Source of the DNA: Paramagnetospirillum magneticum AMB-1
GTDB taxonomy: Bacteria > Pseudomonadota > Alphaproteobacteria > Rhodospirillales > Magnetospirillaceae
DNA length: 64,000 nucleotides
Assembly (NCBI RefSeq): GCF_000009985.1
Contig: NC_007626.1
Span: 1,388,745 to 1,452,744, forward strand
Direction: 5' to 3'
The translations under genes and the position numbers were made by a program. The notes under the pieces were generated by a model, which saw nothing but the letters and a program-made list of their open reading frames with translations, was not told the origin of the DNA and did not search any database. This document shows positions 1-10,245 of this stretch, one piece after another (the stretch's first letter is position 1; each line of letters starts with the position of its first letter).

Positions 1-3000
1 GCCGGCGAGTCCATGACCAAGACCTTCGCCGTGGCCTCGGCCGACGGCACCGCCACCCAGAACGTCAGCGTCACCATCACCGGCTCCAATGACGGCCCGA
101 CGGTGAGCGGCGCGGTGGGTCTCGGCCACACGGCCGAGGACAATTCCGTCACCTTCACCAAGGCGCAGCTGCTGGCCAACGCCCATGACACCGATGCCCA
201 CGACACCCTGTCGGTGAGCAACCTGTCGGCGGCCCACGGCAGCATCGTCGACAACGGCAACGGCACCTACACCTTCACGCCCACCGAGACTTTCAGCGGC
301 CATGTGGATGTGAGCTATACCGTCAGCGACGGCCATGGCGGCACCACCACCGGTTCGGCGGCGCTGGACGTGGACGCGGTGGCCGACCGGGCCACGGTGT
401 CGGTGGCCATCGGCGCCCCGGTGGAGACCCCCAACGGCAGCTTCACCGTCACCAATTTGGACAGCACGGCCTCGGCCGGCTACAACAACACCTATGGCTA
501 TTACGTCATGGACGACAGCGGCAACCCGACTTCGGGTGGCGTGATCTGGTCCAACGTGCATGCCTCGCCCGGCGCTTCGGTGACCATCAGCGGCGTCGAT
601 CCCGACCGGGTCGGCTTCTTCCTGATCCCCGACGGCGGCAGCCAGAATTCCGGCCTGGCCAATGGCGCGGCGCTGACCTTCTCCAAGGATGCGTCGGGCA
701 ACTGGCAGGCCAGCGACAGCGCCGGCCACGTGCTCTCGGGCGCCGGGACCAAGGTGCTGTTCGACAAGAGCGCGCTCAACGGCGACCACATGGTCCATAG
801 CGAGGACACCAGCGCGGTGTCGGGCAACCAGAACTGGGAAGACCTGACCGGCGGCGGCGACCGCGACTACAACGACGTCAACATGTCGGTGACCTGGGGC
901 AATGCGGCGCCGACGGCGACCCATCCGCTCACCGTCTCGGCCAGCTTCCCCGACATGGACGGCTCGGAAGGCCATGCGGTCAAAATCTCCGGCCTGCCCT
1001 CGGGCTCGACCCTGTATCAGAACGGCGTGGCCCTGGTGGCCGGCGCCGACGGCTCGTACTCCCTCAACCCGGCCCAGCTGGGCGGCCTGTCGGTCAAGAC
1101 TCCGGCCGGCTTCAACGGCGACCTCAACGTCAACGTGACGGCGGTGGCCACCGACGGCACCAGCGTGGCCTCGTCCACCGCTTCGGCCACCGTGCATGAC
1201 GACCTGTCCAACCACGGGCCGGATGCGGGCGACGCCACCTCGGTGCACGGCGCCATGGGCGCCACCATCACCGGCGCGGCCGGCGTCACCGATTCCGACG
1301 GCGACCACCTGTCCTATGCGGTGGGCACCGGCACCAGCGGACCGCAGCACGGCACCGTGGTGGTCAACACCGACGGCACCTTCACCTATACGCCCAGCGG
1401 CAATTACAGCGGCACCGACACCTTCAAGATCACCGTGTCGGACGGCCACGGCGGCACCGCCACCGAGACCGTCAACGTCACCGTGGAGAACGGCGCCCCG
1501 ACGCTCACCACCGCCAACGCGGCGACGGCCAACGATCACAGCGCCGTCACCGGCCACGTCACCGGCTCCGACACCCCCGGCGACACCCTCAGCTACTCGC
1601 TGGTCGACGCCAACGGCAACCATGTCGGCAGCCTGGTCACCGACCACGGCACCGTCAGCATCAACGCCGCCACCGGCGACTACACCTTCACCCCTAACGC
1701 CGCCAACGCCAGCCTCGGCGTCGGCGCCTCGGTCACCGACAGCTTCAAGGTCGTCGCCACCGACAACCACGGCGCCGACAGCAACCTCGGAACCGTCGCC
1801 GTAACCGTCACAGGAAGCAATGACGGGCCGGTGGTGACCGGGGTGACCGGCGGTACCGGCAACGAGAGCATCACCAGCGCCCGTTCCGTGGTGACCGGCC
1901 ATATCTCGGCGGGTGACGTGGATGCCGGCGACACGCTCTCCTACAGCGTCACCGACAACGCCGCCGCCGGCCATCACGGCACTCTGGCGGTCAACGCCAG
2001 CGGCGACTACACCTTCACCGCCTCGGACAGCAACTGGCACGGCACGGACAGTTTCACCGTCCAGGTGTCGGACGGCCATGGCGGCACGGTCAACCAGACG
2101 GTGGCCATCACCGTCAATGCCCAGGCCGACGCGGCGACCATCAATGCCCAGGACGCCAGCATGGCGGCGCAGTCGGGCGCGACTTTCACCGCCAGCGGCG
2201 GCTATGCCGAGGGTGGTTCGGGCTCGGACATCATCAACGGCAGCAGCGCCAACGATATCCTGTACGGCGACGACCCGTCGGGTGACACCGAGGTGACGGT
2301 CGCCCTCAACATCTCGGCCGCGGCGATTTCCGGTGAATCGGTGTCCTCCATCACCCTGTCGAACCTGCCGGGCGGCGCGGTCCTCAACCATGGCCACGAC
2401 AACGGCGACGGCACCTGGACCCTGGCTCCCGGCGATCTCACCGGCCTTACCCTGACCTCGAACAACGGCATAGGCGGCACCGTCGACGTGGCGGTGACCA
2501 CCCTGGACGGCACCAGCACGGCGGTGACCAACAGCTCGTTCAACGTCTCGTTCTCGGGCGGGTTCAACGACACCATCACCGGCGGCGTCGGGGCCGACAC
2601 CATGTATGGCGGCGCGGGCAACGACACCTTCAAGGTGTCGGGCGCCAGCGAGAGCACCGGCGACATCTATGACGGCGGTTCGGGGACGGATACCGTCCTG
2701 GGCAGCTCGGGCAACGACGTCATCTCGGTGACCAGCAATCTCGGCAACATGCGCTCCATCGAGGTGATCGACGGCGGTGCCGGCACCGACACCCTGCTGG
2801 CCGGGTCGGGCAACGACTATCTCGACTTCTCCGGCACCACCATCCGCGGGGTCGAGGTGATCGATACCGGCGCCGGCAACGACGTGATCACCGGCTCGGC
2901 CGGGGCGGACACCATCCTGACCGGCACCGGCGACGACACCGTGGTGGCCATCGGCGGCCAGACGGCGGGCGATGTCTATGACGGCGGCGCCGGCACGGAT

Positions 3001-5244
3001 ACCCTGAACGTCGACCTGACCCCGGCCCAGTACACCACGGCGGTGCGGCTGGAACTGATGAGCTTCGCCAGCTTCGTCGACAACCCAGCCAATGCGGGCA
3101 AGAGCTTCACCTTCCAGAGTCTGGGCGGCCTCAAGGCCACCAATTTCGAGGATCTGCGGGTGACGGTGGACGGCAATGACGTCGACCTCAACCACCCGCC
3201 GCAGGTGACCAGCGTCGAAAGCAACTATACCGCCGGCCATGCCGACGGCGTGGTGCACGCCACCGATTCCGATGGCGACACCATGAGCTACTCGTTCGGC
3301 ACCAACACCAACGGGACGCCCATCACCTCCATGGCGACGGCGCACGGCACCGTCACCATCGACAGCTCGACGGGCGAGTACCACTTCACCGCCTCGGATG
3401 CCAACTTCAAGGGCACCGACACTTTCAGCGTCACCGTCAAGGACGGCATGGGCGGCACCACCACCCAGAAGGTCAACCTGGACTTCAATCCGGGCGACGA
3501 CGCCACCGTGGTCACCGGCCCGACCAGCCTGGGCGGCAGCGACGAAGATACCCAGACCTTCATCCGCACCGACCAGTTGCTGGCCAACGCCACCGACGTG
3601 GACAATACCCTGCATGTGGCCAATCTGTCGGCGGTGGATTCCCACGGCGCCGTGGTGGGAAGCTTCGTGCACGCCGTGGATGCGGACGGGCATGATGGCT
3701 ATGCCTTCACCCCCAATGCCAATTTCGCGGGCGATGTCACCGTCAATTACGATGTGGTGACCGACACGGGCATCGCCACCCACACCAGCGGTTCGCTGCA
3801 TGTGGATGCGGTGGCAGATGCGGCGACCTTCGATGCCACCATCGGCTCCAACGGCGTCTCGGTGGCCCATCTGGGCAATGACAGCAAGGTGGTCAACCTG
3901 TTCGTCAACGACACCAGCAGCGGCACCGCCGGCTTCGACATCTACCTGGGTGGCACCAATATCGGCCACTACACGGTGGGGCGCAGCTATAGTTCCGACA
4001 AGTCGGTGTCGCTGACCCTGACCGACGCGCAGCACACCCAGTTGCTGAACGGCGCCGACATCAAGATCGTGGACAATGACGGCTACAACACTCGCGACGT
4101 CCTGGTGGACAGGATCCAGGTGGACGGCCTGACCTTCCAGGCGGAAAACGGCATCCTGTCGGGGGCCAGCACCACCAGCGGCTATTACGGCGTCTCCAGC
4201 GAGACCTATGCCCGCCTGAACAACGTGGGATCGTCGGTGACCTTCGACTTCGACTCGTCGGTCAGCCATACGTCCAGCGGCTATCATGTGGATCTCGCCG
4301 GGCATCTCAATGATACCGACGGGTCCGAGACGCTCAGCTATCACATCGATGCCATGACCACCGGTGCGTCCCTCAGCTACACCGGCAACGAGGGCACCCT
4401 GGTCCACAACACCGACGGCAGCTGGGACTTCAACGTCGACGCCTCGCATTACGACGGCGCCGTGTCCCTGAACCTCAACGTGGCCAACGGTACCGCCGGT
4501 TTCGATGTCCACGTCACCGCCAACGCCACCGAGACCTCCAACCTGGACGTGGCCGGTGTCGGCGATACCGTCCATTGCGACGGCGCCATCGGCGGGGCCG
4601 GCGCCATCCCCGGCATCACCCTGGTGGGCAATGCCGGCAATGACGACATCATCGGCACCAACGGCAACGACCTGTTGCTGGGCGGCAAGGGCGGCGCCAC
4701 CTACCGCTTCTCGGGCGGCGGTTGCGGCTCGGGCGGCGGCTGGTCCATCGTCCAGTCCGACACCAACGACGTGATCAGTGCCGGAGCCGGCGACGACGTG
4801 ATCTACGGCGACGCCAGGCTGGTGAACGGCAACATCCAGATCACCGGATCGGGCAACGACGTCCTCGATGGCGGATCGGGCAACGACCAGATCCATGGCG
4901 GTGCCGGCAACGACACCATCATCGGCGGCACCGGCGACGATGTGATGTTCGGTGACCAGGGCAACGACACCTTCCTCTTCGACTTCGGCTTCGGCCATGA
5001 CGTGGTGGACGGCGGCCGCGGCTCCAATTGGACCGATACCCTGGATCTCACCCATGACAACCAGATATCGTCGGTCAACATCGAGGGTGTGTCGGGCTGG
5101 GCGGTGTCGGTGGATGCCCAGGGCCATCACGTGGCCCAGGCCACCAACGGCGCCCACGATGCCAACGGCACCATCGTCGTCACCAATCACGACGGCAGCC
5201 AGGACACCATCGAGTTCCACAACGTGGAAAAAGTGGTCTGGTAG
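1..5244 (+). CDS. Giant VCBS/RTX repeat adhesin-like protein (5' end outside window)
   Basis: The frame is open to the first base, so the true start lies upstream; at least 1747 residues are present. It is a mosaic of tandem VCBS/cadherin-like beta-sandwich repeats, recognisable by recurring cores such as SDGHGG and YTPSGNYSGTDTF. A DUF4114-like domain lies near residues 165-300 (GGGDRDYNDVNMSV). RTX-type glycine/aspartate nonapeptides (GGAGNDTF, GGSGNDQIHGGAGNDTI) lie around residues 740-1000 and 1540-1665. A module near residues 1295-1425 (LFVNDTSSGTAGFDIYLGG) resembles calcium-dependent carbohydrate-binding modules. Such proteins are normally secreted by type I systems through a C-terminal signal and bind Ca2+ outside the cell; that role is inferred. 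Only two cysteines or so are visible, near residues 1522 and 1575. No type I secretion genes are in the window. It could equally be a biofilm matrix protein or a surface-layer-like adhesin. Confidence 0.88.
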   Translation, partial: AGESMTKTFAVASADGTATQNVSVTITGSNDGPTVSGAVGLGHTAEDNSVTFTKAQLLANAHDTDAHDTLSVSNLSAAHGSIVDNGNGTYTFTPTETFSGHVDVSYTVSDGHGGTTTGSAALDVDAVADRATVSVAIGAPVETPNGSFTVTNLDSTASAGYNNTYGYYVMDDSGNPTSGGVIWSNVHASPGASVTISGVDPDRVGFFLIPDGGSQNSGLANGAALTFSKDASGNWQASDSAGHVLSGAGTKVLFDKSALNGDHMVHSEDTSAVSGNQNWEDLTGGGDRDYNDVNMSVTWGNAAPTATHPLTVSASFPDMDGSEGHAVKISGLPSGSTLYQNGVALVAGADGSYSLNPAQLGGLSVKTPAGFNGDLNVNVTAVATDGTSVASSTASATVHDDLSNHGPDAGDATSVHGAMGATITGAAGVTDSDGDHLSYAVGTGTSGPQHGTVVVNTDGTFTYTPSGNYSGTDTFKITVSDGHGGTATETVNVTVENGAPTLTTANAATANDHSAVTGHVTGSDTPGDTLSYSLVDANGNHVGSLVTDHGTVSINAATGDYTFTPNAANASLGVGASVTDSFKVVATDNHGADSNLGTVAVTVTGSNDGPVVTGVTGGTGNESITSARSVVTGHISAGDVDAGDTLSYSVTDNAAAGHHGTLAVNASGDYTFTASDSNWHGTDSFTVQVSDGHGGTVNQTVAITVNAQADAATINAQDASMAAQSGATFTASGGYAEGGSGSDIINGSSANDILYGDDPSGDTEVTVALNISAAAISGESVSSITLSNLPGGAVLNHGHDNGDGTWTLAPGDLTGLTLTSNNGIGGTVDVAVTTLDGTSTAVTNSSFNVSFSGGFNDTITGGVGADTMYGGAGNDTFKVSGASESTGDIYDGGSGTDTVLGSSGNDVISVTSNLGNMRSIEVIDGGAGTDTLLAGSGNDYLDFSGTTIRGVEVIDTGAGNDVITGSAGADTILTGTGDDTVVAIGGQTAGDVYDGGAGTDTLNVDLTPAQYTTAVRLELMSFASFVDNPANAGKSFTFQSLGGLKATNFEDLRVTVDGNDVDLNHPPQVTSVESNYTAGHADGVVHATDSDGDTMSYSFGTNTNGTPITSMATAHGTVTIDSSTGEYHFTASDANFKGTDTFSVTVKDGMGGTTTQKVNLDFNPGDDATVVTGPTSLGGSDEDTQTFIRTDQLLANATDVDNTLHVANLSAVDSHGAVVGSFVHAVDADGHDGYAFTPNANFAGDVTVNYDVVTDTGIATHTSGSLHVDAVADAATFDATIGSNGVSVAHLGNDSKVVNLFVNDTSSGTAGFDIYLGGTNIGHYTVGRSYSSDKSVSLTLTDAQHTQLLNGADIKIVDNDGYNTRDVLVDRIQVDGLTFQAENGILSGASTTSGYYGVSSETYARLNNVGSSVTFDFDSSVSHTSSGYHVDLAGHLNDTDGSETLSYHIDAMTTGASLSYTGNEGTLVHNTDGSWDFNVDASHYDGAVSLNLNVANGTAGFDVHVTANATETSNLDVAGVGDTVHCDGAIGGAGAIPGITLVGNAGNDDIIGTNGNDLLLGGKGGATYRFSGGGCGSGGGWSIVQSDTNDVISAGAGDDVIYGDARLVNGNIQITGSGNDVLDGGSGNDQIHGGAGNDTIIGGTGDDVMFGDQGNDTFLFDFGFGHDVVDGGRGSNWTDTLDLTHDNQISSVNIEGVSGWAVSVDAQGHHVAQATNGAHDANGTIVVTNHDGSQDTIEFHNVEKVVW

Positions 5245-5266
5245 TCCCAGGATCGGGGTTAGGATC

Positions 5267-5297
5267 GGGGGCCGTCCTGCGGGGCGGCCCCTTTTTC
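5267..5297 (+). terminator. Rho-independent terminator after the adhesin gene
   Basis: GGGGCCG and CGGCCCC form a stem with a short loop, followed by five T residues, 23 bases after the adhesin stop codon. The kinase gene starts 18 bases downstream, so it probably has its own promoter or depends on read-through. Confidence 0.75.
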
Positions 5298-5314
5298 ATG
5301 GGAGAGCGGCCAGG

Positions 5315-6142
5315 GTGGCGAGCATCGGGCGATATACGGTCATCCGGCCCTTGATCGAGACGGCCTTTTCCCGCCTGATCCTGGCCTCGGACGAAGCGCT
5401 GGGGCGCCCGGTGGTGATCAAGATCTTCGCCGTGGACCTCGCCAGGCCCGAGCCGCCGTTCAGCCGGAGCGAATGGCTGGGGCGCTTCGTCGCCGAAGGG
5501 CGGATCATGGCCTCCCTGGATCACATCAATGTCCTGCCGGTGCACGAGATCGGCCGCCAGCCGGACGGCACGCCCTATCTGGTGCTGCCGTTCATGCGGG
5601 CTAATCTGCCGCGCCTGATCGGCTTTGACACGGACGAGCCGGGGATGGCCGAGGACGAGCGGCCGCAGCGTCTAGGTCATGCGGTGGCTCTGCCCATCCT
5701 GTTTCAGGTCCTGTCGGCCCTGGCCTATCTTCATGGGCGCGGGATCATTCACCGCGACATCAAGCCGGCCAATATCCTGCTGACCGCGCGTCAGGGCGGA
5801 GTGGCCAAGCTTTGCGATTTCGGCATGGCGCGACGGGGCGTCGGAGCAGATGCCGCGCCCAGGGCGTGGTTCGGAACCCTCGACTACATCAGCCCGGAAC
5901 AGCGCGACGGCACCGGAGCGGTCGACGGGCAGGCCGACGTGTATTCCACGGCGGCCATGGCCTATCGACTGCTGGGCGGGCGATTGCCGGGGGATGAGAG
6001 CCGTCCACCCTTGCCGGAGCTTGCGCCCGACCTACCTGCCGGCCTGCGTGACTGGGTCGCCGCAGCCCTCGATCCCGACCCGGCCAAACGGCCGACCGCC
6101 GAACAATCGGTCCTCTGGATCCGGAGCCTTCTGGGGCGGTAG
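5315..6142 (+). CDS. Small Hanks-type serine/threonine protein kinase
   Basis: This is a cytosolic 275-residue kinase domain with no membrane anchor or sensor domain. The GTG start is chosen because a GGGAGAG ribosome-binding sequence lies about 10 bases upstream; the open frame continues further upstream only through the adhesin gene. Visible motifs are the ATP-binding lysine in VVIKIF (K36), an alpha-C glutamate near E61, the catalytic loop HRDIKPANILL (D148), DFG (168-170) and the P+1 region GTLDYISPEQ. The glycine-rich loop is degenerate: after IGRYTVIRPL it lacks the usual GxGxxG. The catalytic residues suggest an active enzyme with an unusual nucleotide-binding loop. It sits after the adhesin terminator and convergent to glmS. 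Its substrate is unknown. Confidence 0.85.
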   Translation: MASIGRYTVIRPLIETAFSRLILASDEALGRPVVIKIFAVDLARPEPPFSRSEWLGRFVAEGRIMASLDHINVLPVHEIGRQPDGTPYLVLPFMRANLPRLIGFDTDEPGMAEDERPQRLGHAVALPILFQVLSALAYLHGRGIIHRDIKPANILLTARQGGVAKLCDFGMARRGVGADAAPRAWFGTLDYISPEQRDGTGAVDGQADVYSTAAMAYRLLGGRLPGDESRPPLPELAPDLPAGLRDWVAAALDPDPAKRPTAEQSVLWIRSLLGR

Positions 6143-6204
6143 AGGGCCGCCGACGACCGTATCGGGTCTTATGGCCCGGCCCATCCGGGGCGAGGGTCCC
6201 GTTT

Positions 6205-8028
<1,824 letters not shown>

Positions 8029-8033
8029 GGCGT

Positions 8034-9383
8034 CTAGTCCTTCTTCGCTTTCTTGGCGGCTTGCTGGGCGCGGAAGCGCTCGGCCCAGCCCTTCAGCTCC
8101 ATCTGCGAGCCGCGCGCCACCGCCAGCGCGCCTGGAGTCACTTCCTTGGTGATCACCGAGCCGGCGCCGACCACGGCACCGTCGCCCACCTTCACCGGCG
8201 CGACCAGCGAGGTGTTGGAGCCGATGAAGGCCCCCGCGCCGATATCGGTGAACGACTTGTTGAAGCCGTCGTAATTGCAGGTGATGGTGCCGGCCCCCAC
8301 ATTGGCGCCGGCCCCGACGCGGGCATCGCCCACATAGGCCAGATGGTTGATCTTGGCGCCGGCTTCGACCGTGGCCTTCTTGACCTCGACGAAATTGCCG
8401 ATATGGGCGCCTTCGCCGATTTCGGCGCCGGGGCGCAGCCGCGTGAAGGGGCCGGCGGCTACGCCCGCCTCGACCATGCAGCCCTCGAAATGGCAAAAGC
8501 CCTTGATCTCCACGTTGTCGCCCACGGTGACGCCGGGGCCGAACACCACATGCGGCCAGATGGTGACGTCGCGGCCGATTTTGGTGTCCCACGAGAACCA
8601 GACGGTGGCGGGGTCGATCAGGGTGGCGCCGTTATCCATGGCGGCCTCGCGCAGGCGGGCCTGGACCAGGGCTTCGGCCACCGCCAGTTCCGATCGGGCG
8701 TTGACGCCCAGCAGCTCGGCCTCGTCGCCCTCCACATGGGTGCAGGTGGCGCCGTCGGCGCGGGCCAGGGCGACGATGTCGGTCAGATAGTACTCACCCT
8801 TGGAGTTCTTGTTGTCGACCCGCTCGATCAGGCTCCAGAGACGATTGCCGTCGATGGCCATGACGCCGGAATTGCACAGCGGATTCTCGCGCTGGTCGGG
8901 GGTGGCGTCGCGGTATTCGACGATGGCCTTCAGCCCTTCGGCACCCACCACCAGGCGGCCGTAATGGCCGGGGTCCTGAGGCTTGAAGCCCAGCACTACC
9001 ACCGCCGGGTCACGGGGACCCCGGCGCTCGGCCAGCATGCGCTCCAGCGTGGCGCGGGTGATCAGCGGCGTGTCGCCGTAAAGCACCAGCACGTCGCCGT
9101 CGAACTGCCCCAGCGCCGCCTTGGCCTGCAACACGGCATGGCCGGTGCCCAGCCGGTCGGCCTGGATGACAGTGGGGAAGGGGGCGACGGTCTTGCCGAC
9201 CAGCTCCATGTCGGGTCCGACCACCACCACCATGCGGTCGGGCGAAAGCCCCGACACGGTGTCGAGCAGATGGCTCACCATGGGCCGTCCCGCCAGCGGG
9301 TGCATCACCTTGGGGAGCGACGACTTCATGCGCGTGCCCATGCCGGCGGCAAGGACGATGACGGCGAGCTTGCTGGAAGCCAT
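8034..9383 (-). CDS. glmU: Bifunctional UDP-GlcNAc pyrophosphorylase / GlcN-1-P acetyltransferase
   Basis: GlmU acetylates glucosamine-1-phosphate and then transfers UMP to form UDP-GlcNAc. The N-terminal nucleotidyltransferase domain shows LAAGMGTRMKSSLPKVMHPL; the C-terminal half is a left-handed beta-helix of hexapeptide repeats with the acetyltransferase signature GAGTITCNYDG. The length is 449 residues. I chose the ATG giving MASSKLAVIVLAAG over a GTG 48 bases upstream, because homologues begin immediately before the nucleotide-binding loop. It is the first gene of the glmU-glmS operon and divergent from gph, with a 94-base shared promoter region. Confidence 0.96.
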   Translation of the reverse strand: MASSKLAVIVLAAGMGTRMKSSLPKVMHPLAGRPMVSHLLDTVSGLSPDRMVVVVGPDMELVGKTVAPFPTVIQADRLGTGHAVLQAKAALGQFDGDVLVLYGDTPLITRATLERMLAERRGPRDPAVVVLGFKPQDPGHYGRLVVGAEGLKAIVEYRDATPDQRENPLCNSGVMAIDGNRLWSLIERVDNKNSKGEYYLTDIVALARADGATCTHVEGDEAELLGVNARSELAVAEALVQARLREAAMDNGATLIDPATVWFSWDTKIGRDVTIWPHVVFGPGVTVGDNVEIKGFCHFEGCMVEAGVAAGPFTRLRPGAEIGEGAHIGNFVEVKKATVEAGAKINHLAYVGDARVGAGANVGAGTITCNYDGFNKSFTDIGAGAFIGSNTSLVAPVKVGDGAVVGAGSVITKEVTPGALAVARGSQMELKGWAERFRAQQAAKKAKKD

Positions 9384-9477
9384 GATGCGGGCTGGACCCA
9401 ATCTGTTGCGGTTGTGGCCGGAAGGTGCCACAAAAGGCCCGAGTGGGCCAAGTCAATCTTTGTTTCGGAAGGTTTCA

Positions 9478-10158
9478 ATGGGCATGGGATTGCAGGCGGT
9501 GCTGTTCGACCTGGACGGCACCCTGATTCATTCGCTTCCCGATCTGGTGGCGGCGGTCAACCGGTTGCTGGCCTCCGAGGGGCGAGGGGCTCTGGACGAC
9601 CGTACGGTGATGTCCTTCGTGGGCGACGGAGCGGGGACGCTGGTGATGCGGGCCTTCACCGCCACCGGCGGCATGCCGGGCCCGAAGGTGGAGCCTTACC
9701 TCGATCGTTTCCTGGCCGATTACGAGCCGCGCTCGGCGGAGAGCACCCGGCCTTGGCCCGGCGTGCCGGAGACCCTGGCGGACCTGAAGGCGGCCGGCCT
9801 GACCCTTGCCGTGTGCACCAACAAGCCGTCCCGCGCCACCGCCGAGATTCTGGCGGCCTTGGACCTGGGGCGCTGGTTCGACCTGGTGGTGGGGGCCGAT
9901 GACGCTCCGGCCATCAAGCCAGATCCCGCGCATGTCACCTGCATCCTCGACCGCCTGGGCGTGGCCGCCGACCGGGCGGTGATGGTGGGGGATTCCGCCA
10001 ACGACATCGTGTCGGCGCGGGCGGCGGGCGTGCGCAGCGTGGCCCTCTCCTTCGGCTATTGCCACGGGCCGGTGGCCGAATTGGGCGCCGACTGGGTTAT
10101 CGATGATTTTCGCCAGCTTTCCCCCTTGCTGCTGGGCCGGCGGCCGCCGGTTTCGTGA
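9478..10158 (+). CDS. gph: Phosphoglycolate phosphatase (HAD superfamily)
   Basis: The protein has 226 residues. The HAD nucleophile motif is FDLDGTL near the N-terminus, motif II is VCTNKP, and motif III/IV is KPDPAHV followed by MVGDSANDIVSARAAG. The family removes phosphate from 2-phosphoglycolate formed by DNA repair or Rubisco. GGAAGG six bases upstream supports the ATG at 9478; a second in-frame ATG follows two codons later. The cap domain is the small alpha-helical type. Related HAD phosphatases of other specificity cannot be excluded. Confidence 0.88.
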   Translation: MGMGLQAVLFDLDGTLIHSLPDLVAAVNRLLASEGRGALDDRTVMSFVGDGAGTLVMRAFTATGGMPGPKVEPYLDRFLADYEPRSAESTRPWPGVPETLADLKAAGLTLAVCTNKPSRATAEILAALDLGRWFDLVVGADDAPAIKPDPAHVTCILDRLGVAADRAVMVGDSANDIVSARAAGVRSVALSFGYCHGPVAELGADWVIDDFRQLSPLLLGRRPPVS

Positions 10159-10245
10159 CAATTCGATGCAGCGCCACGGCCTCAGCCCTCTTGCGTTGAA
10201 AGTGGTTCGAGGCCATGCTCCTTGCAGCCGTTTTTTGGGGGCACC

